Below are positions 18,871 to 27,433 of a stretch of DNA of 61,779 nucleotides, in pieces; the first letter of the stretch is position 1; each line of letters starts with the position of its first letter. The DNA lies in NCBI GenBank assembly GCA_036339375.1, contig JAYZBC010000036.1:1-61779 (forward strand), written 5' to 3'. Source of the DNA: JAYZBC01 sp036339375. GTDB taxonomy: Bacteria; Pseudomonadota; Alphaproteobacteria; MPNO01; UBA2964. The notes beneath the pieces were generated by a model. That model was not told where the DNA came from. It saw only the letters and a program-made list of their open reading frames with translations, and ran no database searches. Position numbers and translations under genes: made by a program.

Positions 18871-20094
18871 TCACTCGAATAAAAAGTAATAGGTGTATGC
18901 TAAAATTATAGCAGGAACAGCACTATAAATAGTTGCTATAATCGCCGCCATAGGTGCCATAGCTATCGCTGGAAACAATGCATCACCGTCATTGCTGATT
19001 GCATTTCCAAGTTCAGCTGATAGAGGTACCAACCCGTTGAGGTACATCGTTGCAACAACAATCTGTGGTCCACATCCAGGAATGAAGCCAATCACAACTG
19101 CTATCATAGGAATTAAGGGTCCCCAAACTTGGAAAAGAATTTTGAGGTCTATATCCAGGAAATACACGCCAAGTTCATAGATAAGGTAGGCAAATACTAC
19201 CCATACCGTGACAAAACAGGTATCACCAGCCACCCGTTGTGGGGCATCCCCTAACCGGCCTGTACTTGCTGATGCCCAGCCAAAAAATGAGGATTCTTTT
19301 GAAGGGACTTTCGCGTCGGCATTTTGACGTAATGGAGATACGACACCCCATAGTAGTAGAGAGATTATGGCCCCTATCAACCCAATCCAAACAACGTTTT
19401 GCACCCCGTTAGAGGTACCAAAAATTGCCGCAGTGTCTGTCTGAAAGGCAACAAACCCCCCAAAAATTAGCCCGGGTATTAGAAAAAGGGCCCAAAGACC
19501 CAGCCAAAAGGGTGAGTCTACTCTTCGGATAGAAGCATTGTACGAACTTTGTTTTTTCCCCGCAGGGTAACGTAAGAAATTGGCACCGTGAACCGCATCA
19601 ACAATATACCCTGAGAAAATACCTGTAAGCCAGCCGATGATAAAAATTGAAGCCCCAATTGTTGGTTTTTGAGCCAATAAAAGGAACGCCGCGTCCCCCA
19701 TTGTTGCCGTGAGTACGGCAACCACTGAACCAAAACTGATGCCGCCACGAATGTATTGGGTGATAACCATGATAGCGCCACCACAACCGGGTAGAGCTCC
19801 TAGACCCGCCGCTATAGGGACTTGCCAAGTTTTATGTTTAGCTAACAATCCAGCTGCATCAATTTTGAACCATGCCTCCAAGGAATAAAAAATAGCCAAA
19901 GTTGCAGCCACAAAAACAGTGACTTGAAGGAAAGCATCGGCCAGGCTTTGCCCAATAATTTGAGCAGCTTCGTTCGAGCATGCCGCAATCACAGCGAGGG
20001 CAAATAAAATACAAAGCCGTAATGGTCCTAATTCATTCGCCCAGTTTACTGTACCTTTAAAACCACGCCGTGCTGCTATGGTAAGCGACGTCAT
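18871..20094 (-). CDS. Putative 10-TM manganese/heavy-metal exporter (ArsP_2-like)
   Basis: This is a 407-residue polytopic membrane protein with about ten hydrophobic segments. It contains two related halves: LPGCGG at 101-106 followed by MGDAAFLLLA near 132, and IPGCGP at 338-343 followed by SNDGDALFPAIA near 367. This double PGCG plus acidic-residue pattern suits a metal-transport core made by internal duplication. I place it in the family annotated as putative manganese transporter/10-TM heavy-metal exporter. It is divergent from mntR, with only about 130 bp between starts, which supports a manganese role and control by MntR. AAGG precedes the ATG. Transport direction is inferred. Confidence 0.65.
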   Translation of the reverse strand: MTSLTIAARRGFKGTVNWANELGPLRLCILFALAVIAACSNEAAQIIGQSLADAFLQVTVFVAATLAIFYSLEAWFKIDAAGLLAKHKTWQVPIAAGLGALPGCGGAIMVITQYIRGGISFGSVVAVLTATMGDAAFLLLAQKPTIGASIFIIGWLTGIFSGYIVDAVHGANFLRYPAGKKQSSYNASIRRVDSPFWLGLWALFLIPGLIFGGFVAFQTDTAAIFGTSNGVQNVVWIGLIGAIISLLLWGVVSPLRQNADAKVPSKESSFFGWASASTGRLGDAPQRVAGDTCFVTVWVVFAYLIYELGVYFLDIDLKILFQVWGPLIPMIAVVIGFIPGCGPQIVVATMYLNGLVPLSAELGNAISNDGDALFPAIAMAPMAAIIATIYSAVPAIILAYTYYFLFE

Positions 20095-20223
20095 ACCTTG
20101 AATTACCTTAATAAATGGGGCCGCTGAATTGTTTGAAAATTCTCTTAAAGTTAGCCGATACTAAAAATAATAGCTTCTCCTAAATCATTGTCAAGGGAAC
20201 GACGACTATATACACTTGTTACT

Positions 20224-20712
20224 ATGAAAATTTCTAAAAGTTCGGGTAGAAAGCGCACGCGCCCTCCGGCCGGCACCGGGGCAATTTCCGCTCATATGAC
20301 CCCGGATCGCCAAGCCAGTCATTTCAAAAGGGCTCGAAGGGCACGTGAAACAGAAATTGTGGAGGATTATGTTGAGTTAATAGCTGATCTAATTGACGAG
20401 GAGGGTGAGGCGCGAGCAGTAGATGTAGCAAAGCGTCTGGGTGTGAGCGGAGCTACTGTTAACAAGATGGTTGCTCGTCTCAAACAATTAAAATTGGTAA
20501 ATTCGGAGCCATACCGTTCTATTTTTTTAACATCTAATGGACGAAAAATGGCTGACGCCTCGCGTTCCCGTCACCATATTGTTGTCGCATTTTTAAAGGC
20601 AGTTGGTGTAGATGAGGCCACGGCATGGGCCGATGCTGAAGGGATGGAACATCGTTGTAGTCCTGAGACATTGGCAGCATTTGAAAATTTTGTGATAAAG
20701 TGGAATAAATAG
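20224..20712 (+). CDS. mntR: Manganese-responsive regulator MntR (DtxR family)
   Basis: MntR is a Mn(II)-sensing DNA-binding regulator that controls manganese import and export genes. The 162-residue chain has a basic N-terminal tail, then EIVEDYVELIADLI, which carries the first metal ligands, and a winged helix-turn-helix (DVAKRLGVSGATVNKMVARLKQ). The C-terminal dimerisation/metal segment is RHHIVVAFL with DAEGMEHRCSPETL. The pattern follows proteobacterial MntR closely. The frame continues 12 codons upstream, but the ATG at 20224 gives a tail length comparable to relatives. A later ATG at 20296 cannot be excluded. No clear MntR operator was recognised in the divergent gap. Confidence 0.9.
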   Translation: MKISKSSGRKRTRPPAGTGAISAHMTPDRQASHFKRARRARETEIVEDYVELIADLIDEEGEARAVDVAKRLGVSGATVNKMVARLKQLKLVNSEPYRSIFLTSNGRKMADASRSRHHIVVAFLKAVGVDEATAWADAEGMEHRCSPETLAAFENFVIKWNK

Positions 20713-20755
20713 AGTTAGTATTGTTACCAACTGTGACCCCCGTTAATTTACAATT

Positions 20756-21628
20756 ATGAATTTTTGTCAAGGGCCTGATCCCAAGCCTAGAAGCCCCAGC
20801 TTTTCAGTACCTAAAAACGCTTGTGATGCGCATTGCCACGTCTTTGGTCCAAATGAAATTTTTCCCTTTAGTGAAAATCGTACCTACACCCCGCCAGATG
20901 CGCCTTTGGAAGCCCTTCAAAATCTTCAAAAGATACTGGGTATTGAACGGGCTGTAATTGTTCAGGCGACTTGTCACGGAACGGACAATACGGCAACGCT
21001 TGACGCGATCGCTCAATCGGGTGGACGGTATAAAGGAGTAGCAATTGTTGATGAGAGTTTTTCCGATAAGGAATTTAGATTTTTACACGACGGGGGCATT
21101 CGTGGAATTCGTTTCTCGTTTGCCCGTCACATCGGGAGTACACCAGATTTTTCTTTGGTCCAACAGATTACAGAACGAGTTGTAAAATTTGGTTGGCATG
21201 TGGTCATTTACATGGAAGCTTCAGATATTGTTGAAAATGCTGATAAACTCGCTAATTTGCCTTTGCCAGTTGTAATAGACCACATGGGACGTGTGAAGAC
21301 AATTGATGGTGTGAACCAGGAACCTTTTCAAATTTTATTGCGACTGTTACAAGAAAAACATGATTTCTGGATAAAAATTTGCGGATCTGAGCGAATTTCC
21401 AGCGGTGGGTCACCCTATCTAGATGCTGTACCTTTCGCCCAAGCCTGCATTGCCGCTGCACCGGATAGGGTTTTGTGGGGCAGTGACTGGCCTCATCCAA
21501 ATCTTAACGGATACATGCCAAACGATGGTGACCTAATGAATTTGTTAGCACTACATGTGCCTGATGAAAGGCTGCGAAATCAAATTCTAGTTGATAACCC
21601 GGATCGTCTTTACGGTTTTTCAAATTAA
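20756..21628 (+). CDS. ligI: 2-pyrone-4,6-dicarboxylate hydrolase LigI
   Basis: LigI opens the lactone 2-pyrone-4,6-dicarboxylate to 4-oxalomesaconate in the protocatechuate 4,5-cleavage/syringate pathway. The 290-residue amidohydrolase-superfamily barrel has the LigI hallmarks: DAHCHVFGP with H26 and H28, VIVQATCHGTDN, the GIRFSFAR strand, VIDHMGR and the catalytic aspartate motif LWGSDWPHPN. Residue order and length match sphingomonad LigI closely. It is 43 bp after mntR but functionally unrelated to it. No good ribosome site is visible. Its pathway partner LigJ lies about 6 kb to the right. Confidence 0.88.
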   Translation: MNFCQGPDPKPRSPSFSVPKNACDAHCHVFGPNEIFPFSENRTYTPPDAPLEALQNLQKILGIERAVIVQATCHGTDNTATLDAIAQSGGRYKGVAIVDESFSDKEFRFLHDGGIRGIRFSFARHIGSTPDFSLVQQITERVVKFGWHVVIYMEASDIVENADKLANLPLPVVIDHMGRVKTIDGVNQEPFQILLRLLQEKHDFWIKICGSERISSGGSPYLDAVPFAQACIAAAPDRVLWGSDWPHPNLNGYMPNDGDLMNLLALHVPDERLRNQILVDNPDRLYGFSN

Positions 21629-21821
21629 ACTCTTCACCTTGTCTCTTTTTGGTGAATGAGCAAAACCATTTTAGAACCAATAAAGGGTTAAAAACAAAAG
21701 TCAAGATTTCTGATGGTTGGTTCAATTGGGTGATTTTGGCAAACATGGGTAACACATATTACCTAACTGAATATTTTTCCAAGTAAAATTTGTTTTGGAT
21801 TTATTAGTTTAAACCTATTTT

Positions 21822-22613
21822 CTAGCGAATGTCTTGCCCTACATCCCATGTGATGATGAGCTTTTCTATCGCGACAACCCCAGCATATAAGAAAACACCA
21901 ACAATACTGAGGACTGTTAGAGCGGCCATTAAAAGAGGGGTATCCATATTCCCTTCAGAAAAGACAATGAGGTAACCAAGACCCCTCTGGGCTGTAACAA
22001 ATTCAGCGACAATAATTCCAATTACAGCGAAGGTGATTCCAATTTTAAGGCCACTGAAAATGTAGGGGAGTGCATTAGGAAATTCTATTTTACAAAAAAC
22101 CGTCCAACGGCTAGCACTGAAGGCGTGAGCCATTCGGACCATAAGCGGGTCCGTACTAAGAATACCGGCATACGTATTTACAACCATCGGGAAAAAAGCA
22201 ATTACAAACGCAAGGAGAACACGAGAAAGGGAGCCAAGCCCAAACCAAACTATAAAAAGTGGAGCTAAAGCGACCTTTGGGACCACCTGAAAAGCAACGA
22301 TTAATGGATAAACACTGTTGTGGAACATGGGAAAAAATGCGAGCAGCACACCAAGCCCCATCCCTACAACTACAGCGAGAAAAAATCCTACCAAACACTC
22401 AAATGTGGTTGGCCAAGTATGGATTAGTAGTAATTCCCCATGTTTAAAAATTGTTGCAACGATTTTTATGGGTGTTGGGAGGATAGCCTCTGGAACGTTT
22501 AACAATACCACCGCAAAATGCCAAAGGACCAATATCAAAAAAGCGATACCTGTTGGACCTGCGCAACGCAAAATTATGGAGGTTAGTTGATTGTTGTCCA
22601 TCCGATCCGTCAT
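21822..22613 (-). CDS. ABC transporter permease (SsuC/TauC type)
   Basis: This is a 263-residue inner-membrane permease with about six hydrophobic segments. The cytoplasmic-loop motif carries GILSTDPLMVRMAHAF and FPNALPYIFSGLKIG, the EAA-like coupling helix typical of binding-protein-dependent importers for nitrate, sulfonates, taurine and small aromatic acids. It is the last gene of a three-gene leftward operon (binding protein, ATPase, permease), with 10 bp separating it from the ATPase. The neighbours LigI and LigB-like dioxygenase suggest an aromatic acid as cargo, but this is not shown by the sequence. Confidence 0.88.
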   Translation of the reverse strand: MTDRMDNNQLTSIILRCAGPTGIAFLILVLWHFAVVLLNVPEAILPTPIKIVATIFKHGELLLIHTWPTTFECLVGFFLAVVVGMGLGVLLAFFPMFHNSVYPLIVAFQVVPKVALAPLFIVWFGLGSLSRVLLAFVIAFFPMVVNTYAGILSTDPLMVRMAHAFSASRWTVFCKIEFPNALPYIFSGLKIGITFAVIGIIVAEFVTAQRGLGYLIVFSEGNMDTPLLMAALTVLSIVGVFLYAGVVAIEKLIITWDVGQDIR

Positions 22614-22623
22614 TTAAATGGTT

Positions 22624-23394
22624 CTACCCCTGGTGTTCAATTGCGTTGCGTAAATGCGCAACGTACTGATTAAATTCTGGAGTTTCCTCGATAGAAAGGG
22701 AGCGTGGCCGGGGAAGGTTAATTTCCACGATTTCACTTATAATTGCTGGGCGAGGTGACATTACGAAAATTCTGTCAGATAGAAAAACTGCCTCTCGGAT
22801 ACTGTGGGTAACGAATAAAACTGTTTTTTGAAACTCCTCCCAAATTCGAAGTAGTTCCTGGTTCATGGTATCTCGAGTGATGGCATCCAAAGCACTAAAA
22901 GGTTCATCCATCAAAAGGAGATTGGGGTTATGGATTAACGCCCTACAAATAGCCACCCGCTGCTGCATACCACCCGAAAGTTCGCTGGGGTAGTTTTCAC
23001 GAAACCCTGTTAGTCCTGTCATTTCAAGCAATTCATTCGCGCGTTCTCGGTAGTCAACTTGGGAGAGGCCGAGGCTTTCAATTGGAAACATTACGTTTTT
23101 CACAATTGAACGCCATGGCATAAGTACCGGGGCCTGAAATACAACACCAGTATCTCGACGCGGGCCAGATACGCGCTCACTACCAATTTCAACCCTTCCA
23201 GAGGTAATTGGTAATAACCCGCCTACAATCATAAGGAGTGTACTTTTCCCGCAACCGCTCGGGCCCAGAATCGAAACAAACTCTCCCTCAGTTATCTCCA
23301 TGTCAACCAAACGAATTGCCTCTATATCATCTCGGCGAGTCTGGTAGGTTTTGCGTAGCTCTTTGACACAAACGTGTACAGAATTATTTGTCAT
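22624..23394 (-). CDS. ABC transporter ATP-binding protein (SsuB/TauB type)
   Basis: This 256-residue ATPase drives the importer. Walker A is GPSGCGKST (44-52), the Q-loop glutamine is Q87, the signature is LSGGMQQR (139-146) and Walker B is LLLMDEP (159-165), followed by the D-loop SALD and the switch histidine in FVTHSIREAVFLSDR. The sequence is of the nitrate/sulfonate/taurine importer type. It lies 86 bp after the binding-protein gene and 10 bp before the permease. Confidence 0.9.
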   Translation of the reverse strand: MTNNSVHVCVKELRKTYQTRRDDIEAIRLVDMEITEGEFVSILGPSGCGKSTLLMIVGGLLPITSGRVEIGSERVSGPRRDTGVVFQAPVLMPWRSIVKNVMFPIESLGLSQVDYRERANELLEMTGLTGFRENYPSELSGGMQQRVAICRALIHNPNLLLMDEPFSALDAITRDTMNQELLRIWEEFQKTVLFVTHSIREAVFLSDRIFVMSPRPAIISEIVEINLPRPRSLSIEETPEFNQYVAHLRNAIEHQG

Positions 23395-23480
23395 TACCTT
23401 TTAGATTTTGAACAAAAAACAATTTGATGTTGCCCGCTTCCACTGACTGGAAACGGGAAACACACCAATAATCAAAGAAA

Positions 23481-24593
23481 TTAAGCGCCCTTCGGGTTAT
23501 ATTTGGCAGATTGCGCTTTAGCTTTAGCCCATTCTGCCTTTGTTAACTTAATATTGCCTGCAAACTGATTAGTGAAAAGTTTATTGATTGGGGGCACGTT
23601 TGTGGCCTTCATGTACTTTATGACTACATCCCTGGTTCGCGTCTGGTCTTCTTTTGCCATCCAGCCTAAGCCATGTTTTTCAACAGACGGGCCGATGGAT
23701 AGGAAGTTTGTATTTCCTGCATGAGTCAAAAGAAGGTCTCGTGGTTTGGTTTTAAGTTCAGGCCGTGCTGCGATCATGTAATCCAAAGATTTGCTCGGGT
23801 TCAGCAGCTGCAACTTCAATCCTTCCATAGCCCCATCAACTATCATTTGAACGAGTTTAGTTTCATTTTTTATCATGTCAGAACGAGAAATTAGTCCAAG
23901 ATCAAGAGTTTGTAGGCCGTAATCCGCATACATAAAATGTACAGACGGTGTTTTTCTGGCGAGCGTTGCTGCGTTGCTGACATAATAGGTTCCGGTGCAA
24001 TCTGCTTGTTTGTTTACCACCGAACTGATCAGTTTACTTGGGTGTACGAGGTTTCGCGTGATCTTAGACGCATCTATTCCAGTAGCTCTTGCAAACCCTG
24101 GGAACATTTTGGTGTCTCCCGAAGCAGCAGCTTGGACAAGAGTTTTGCCCATAATATCTTTGGGTTCTCTAATACCCGAATCTTTGCGACAAGAAATGGC
24201 CATTGGGCTTTTTTGAAGTTTGGCACCAATTGCTACCACATCTAAACCCTTCGATGCCCCTATGACGGCTACGTTGTGGCTTGCTTCAGCAAAATTAACC
24301 GTTTTTGATCCAACCGCTTTAACTGCTGCCCCTGATCCATATCCACGCTGAATCGCGACATCCAAGCCGCGGTTTTTCCAATACACAGCTTGGGCTGCAA
24401 ATTCAAAAGTGTGTCCTCCCACGAACAACCAAGGCAACATAAATTTTATTTTTCGTAATTTTGAAGCTCCTACCTCGCTAATAAAAGCCGGTGCTGTGCC
24501 AGCGGCAAGCATTATTCCTAAGCCGGTGCTACCTTTGATTATAGTACGTCGTGTAATATCGGTTTTTTGAGTTTCGGCATAGCGTTTTTTCAT
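23481..24593 (-). CDS. ABC transporter substrate-binding protein, Tat-exported, NMT1/SsuA-like
   Basis: This is a 370-residue periplasmic binding protein of the NMT1/THI5-like (SsuA/nitrate) fold. The N-terminus carries a twin-arginine signal (DITRRTIIKGSTG, R15-R16) followed by a hydrophobic stretch and a likely cut after ISEVGA. The body has the GGHTFEFAAQAVYWKNRGLD and RGYGSGAAVKAVGS segments typical of lobe 1. Tat export is common for alphaproteobacterial NMT1-type receptors. It is first in the operon, followed by ATPase and permease. The ligand is unknown. Confidence 0.85.
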   Translation of the reverse strand: MKKRYAETQKTDITRRTIIKGSTGLGIMLAAGTAPAFISEVGASKLRKIKFMLPWLFVGGHTFEFAAQAVYWKNRGLDVAIQRGYGSGAAVKAVGSKTVNFAEASHNVAVIGASKGLDVVAIGAKLQKSPMAISCRKDSGIREPKDIMGKTLVQAAASGDTKMFPGFARATGIDASKITRNLVHPSKLISSVVNKQADCTGTYYVSNAATLARKTPSVHFMYADYGLQTLDLGLISRSDMIKNETKLVQMIVDGAMEGLKLQLLNPSKSLDYMIAARPELKTKPRDLLLTHAGNTNFLSIGPSVEKHGLGWMAKEDQTRTRDVVIKYMKATNVPPINKLFTNQFAGNIKLTKAEWAKAKAQSAKYNPKGA

Positions 24594-24776
24594 AATTTCC
24601 CCCTATTCAAAAATAGTTTTGAAGTATCCATCCAATATGTTTTTTTTCCCTTAAGAGAATCGCTACCATCCTACAAATTAAAATGCAAATGTAGTTGGCC
24701 AAAAACCAACTGTTTTTTTGAATTACATCTATTTTAAAAATATTTTAAGTTTCCTTTTAAAAAAATTAATTCTGTT

Positions 24777-25361
24777 TCATGAAATTGGTATTTCCATGGC
24801 CTTTTTAACAGCGGGTCTGGCCATTAGTTGATTCCGCCATCTTATGATGTTTGAGTATTCTTTCAAATTTATAAAATCAAAACGAAAATCACCAAAACGT
24901 CCGATTACCATCATGTCGGCAATTGAATAATCTCCGGCAAAAAACGTGTTAGTTGCTAAATGATTGTTTAGGTTTTTAAGCAATTCCCGGCATTGGTTTT
25001 CGAGTTCTCGGGCGTGGTTGAGATTGGAAAAACTAACAGAAACATTTGTAGCTAAATAAAAAAGCCACTGTCGGATATTCCAGTTTTCATCTCTATTTTT
25101 TCCAAAAAATTTGGCTGTCTTCTCAGCCAAATACAACAGAATGGCAGCTGATTCCATCAAGTGGACCGGTTTGCCGAAGCTTCCGTTTGGATCGACCATA
25201 CAGGGGACTTTTCCGCCTGGGCTTATTTTCAGGTAATCAGGTTTTTTGTTTTCTCCGCCATGGGGGTCAACAGGAATCAAGTTATAGGGAGTGCCAGTTT
25301 CCTCTAGCATAATAATAGGTCGTCGCCCATTAGCAGATTTCCACGCGTAAAGATCAATCAT
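24777..25361 (-). CDS. Glutathione S-transferase family protein
   Basis: This 194-residue thioredoxin-fold glutathione transferase has an N-terminal domain of the YfcG/Nu-class style (MIDLYAWKSANGRRP, KISPGGKVPCMVD, MESAAILLYLAEKT) and an all-helical C-terminal domain. It starts 18 bp after the LigB-like dioxygenase stop, so both are probably one operon. In aromatic gene clusters such proteins serve as beta-etherases, glutathione lyases or maleylpyruvate isomerases. The Nu-class N-terminus also fits disulfide-bond reductase activity. I cannot choose between these roles. Confidence 0.82.
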   Translation of the reverse strand: MIDLYAWKSANGRRPIIMLEETGTPYNLIPVDPHGGENKKPDYLKISPGGKVPCMVDPNGSFGKPVHLMESAAILLYLAEKTAKFFGKNRDENWNIRQWLFYLATNVSVSFSNLNHARELENQCRELLKNLNNHLATNTFFAGDYSIADMMVIGRFGDFRFDFINLKEYSNIIRWRNQLMARPAVKKAMEIPIS

Positions 25362-25379
25362 CTTTTACCCTTTTTGTTG

Positions 25380-26390
25380 TTAATCCCAGTAGACGAAGCC
25401 CATTGCATTTCCCGTCCCGGCTTCAGACCGATAGCAAGGAACATAATCAACTAAAGTCATCTCCTTACCACACTCCTCCATAATGGCAGAAACTGGGATC
25501 CAGTTTTTAATTTCAGAGGTCCCTGATTGATAAAAATTTTCAGGAGTTTTGGTTAAAAGCTGGGTATTGTTTTCTTTTAAACTTCTAAGAAATTTTTGAT
25601 CGAACATCTCGTCAATGACAAAATGGCTTAATCCTCCCGAAGCAAAAACAGCCACCCGGGCTTTAGAATTCCAGCTATCAATTGCCGTTTTTAGTGATTT
25701 ACCCAGTGCATAACACCTTGCGGCGTTTGGCTGGTTAGGGGCATAAAAAGTGTTGAGAATTATCGGGACGTTTGGAATGACTTTATCTTTCATGATTTGG
25801 CGGTAAATGAAGCCGTATGCGTGGGGAATACCATTGACATATCCAGATCCATTTGGCAGTTGTGATGACGCAGCCACGTCAAAATTTTGCTCCATCAAAT
25901 TTTCAATAAGATGAAACCCAAACTCTGGATGACCTTGGTATGTGGCATCTTTGGGTGGCGCATGGCCCCTTTCGGAGATAGCTATACCTGGAGGTAGTTT
26001 TGAAATTTGTTTTTTGGTTCTAGGACGATTTTGTATTTTCTCCCCCCAAAATATTGAAATGGCTGGAAAATTGTCTTCCATAAATAGTTCGCGCTGATCA
26101 TTTCCAATAATTACTGCGACATCAGGAGCTACATCTTTGAACTTTGTGGACAAAACATTTATTGCCTTTTTGCAGGCCCTTGATCGGCGTTTCCAACATA
26201 CTGACGTAATTTGTTCACCAAGATTTTCACTTTTACGTAATTCCACCAGTTCGTTATAGCTATATTTTTTCCCACGAAAGTCGTGTTCAATTAATTTTTT
26301 ATCTGCTTCCACTCTATCACCCCATTTTTGCCATGGGGTTGACAACATCGGACCATGGGAAGTTCCAATTCCAAGTACAATTTTGGCCAT
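25380..26390 (-). CDS. LigB-superfamily extradiol dioxygenase (class III)
   Basis: This 336-residue protein belongs to the LigB superfamily of Fe(II) extradiol ring-cleavage dioxygenases. Visible positions are H12 in GTSHGPML, H190 in GIPHAYGF and H256 in GGLSHF, followed by E261 in IDEMF. The second iron ligand of LigB, usually the His of an NDH motif, is read here as Q99 in GNDQRELF, so the metal site may differ. There is no LigA-like small domain fused or beside it. It is divergent from the HpcH/HpaI aldolase and LigJ genes and leads an operon with a glutathione transferase. A gallate- or protocatechuate-like substrate is likely by context only. Confidence 0.75.
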   Translation of the reverse strand: MAKIVLGIGTSHGPMLSTPWQKWGDRVEADKKLIEHDFRGKKYSYNELVELRKSENLGEQITSVCWKRRSRACKKAINVLSTKFKDVAPDVAVIIGNDQRELFMEDNFPAISIFWGEKIQNRPRTKKQISKLPPGIAISERGHAPPKDATYQGHPEFGFHLIENLMEQNFDVAASSQLPNGSGYVNGIPHAYGFIYRQIMKDKVIPNVPIILNTFYAPNQPNAARCYALGKSLKTAIDSWNSKARVAVFASGGLSHFVIDEMFDQKFLRSLKENNTQLLTKTPENFYQSGTSEIKNWIPVSAIMEECGKEMTLVDYVPCYRSEAGTGNAMGFVYWD

Positions 26391-26514
26391 ACAAGTATCC
26401 TTTTTAGAAATTAATCAGGTAAACCCATTTTATTTGAGATGCAAGGTGCATTCCGGTTTGTTAAAAACTACATTTCTCCCTAAAATCAAAAAACGAAAAA
26501 TTTCAGGACTAAAG

Positions 26515-27384
26515 ATGGTAAAAACTCAAAGGTTAAACGGCGTAATTGCAGCGCTTGAAGCGGGTCAGCCTGCATTCACTACTTTCTCCATACCAGACGT
26601 AACATCAGCAATAGCAAATAGTACTTCCACAGATTATGACGGAATTGTATTTGAAATGGAGCACAATCCATGGGATGCGCTGGTCCTTAGGGATTGTTTA
26701 CAATACATGCTGAATCGTGGACAAATTATTAAAAGCGGAACTCTTGCACCGGGCGTTACCCCAATGGTCAGAGTTCCGGCGAACGGCAAAGAGCTAGCAC
26801 AATGGCAAGCCAAGCAAGCTCTTGATTTAGGAGTTTATGGTGTTGTTTGGCCGCACATAAGTTCTGTTGAAGAAGCCTATAATGCAGTTGCGGCCTGTCG
26901 TTATCCTCGCTTGAAAGACAAACCTTTTTATGAACCTCAGGGTATCAGGGGTGATGGACCCACTGGTGCAGTACGTTATTGGGGATTGACTCAGCAGGAA
27001 TATTACCAAAAAGCAGATGTTTGGCCTTTTATAACACATGGAGAAATTTTAGTTGTTATTATGATAGAAGATTCAAGTGGAATAGCTGCTTTATCTGACA
27101 TTTTGCAAAATGTACCGGGCATTGGTGTGGTACTTATCGGTGAAGGAGATTTAAGTCAGGAGCTTGGGTTCCCAAGGCAGTATGAACATCCCGTTGTTTT
27201 AGAAGCAATGGCAGAGATTGTGAATATCTGTCAAAAAAATAATGTGGCAGTTGGGCATCCCCATGTAAATGCGCAGAATGTTCAGAGGCTTTTAGAACAA
27301 GGTTACACCTTCCTTATGGCGGCCCCTGTTCGCTCTACACCAGGGATGGATAAGGGTTTGGAAATTTTAGGGCGCAAGCCTTAA
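26515..27384 (+). CDS. HpcH/HpaI-family aldolase
   Basis: This 289-residue class II pyruvate aldolase of the HpcH/HpaI family cleaves 2-keto-4-hydroxy acids to pyruvate plus an aldehyde or oxaloacetate. Expected catalytic positions are seen: H50 in FEMEHNPWD, R86 in PMVRVP, and the metal ligands E185 (IEDSSG) and D212 (GEGDLSQ). I chose the ATG at 26515, with AGGA seven bases upstream; the frame extends 44 codons further but lacks family similarity there. It precedes LigJ by 49 bp. LigJ's product is normally cleaved by LigK, an RraA-fold aldolase, so this gene is a candidate unrelated replacement. Confidence 0.85.
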   Translation: MVKTQRLNGVIAALEAGQPAFTTFSIPDVTSAIANSTSTDYDGIVFEMEHNPWDALVLRDCLQYMLNRGQIIKSGTLAPGVTPMVRVPANGKELAQWQAKQALDLGVYGVVWPHISSVEEAYNAVAACRYPRLKDKPFYEPQGIRGDGPTGAVRYWGLTQQEYYQKADVWPFITHGEILVVIMIEDSSGIAALSDILQNVPGIGVVLIGEGDLSQELGFPRQYEHPVVLEAMAEIVNICQKNNVAVGHPHVNAQNVQRLLEQGYTFLMAAPVRSTPGMDKGLEILGRKP

Positions 27385-27433
27385 TAGCAATCCAGTAACC
27401 CACCGTTTTGAACCTACATTAGGAGTTTTAATT

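Noticed and set aside
21629..21660. Hairpin TTCACC/GGTGAA after ligI as terminator
   Set aside because: The loop is long and no T-tract follows the stem.
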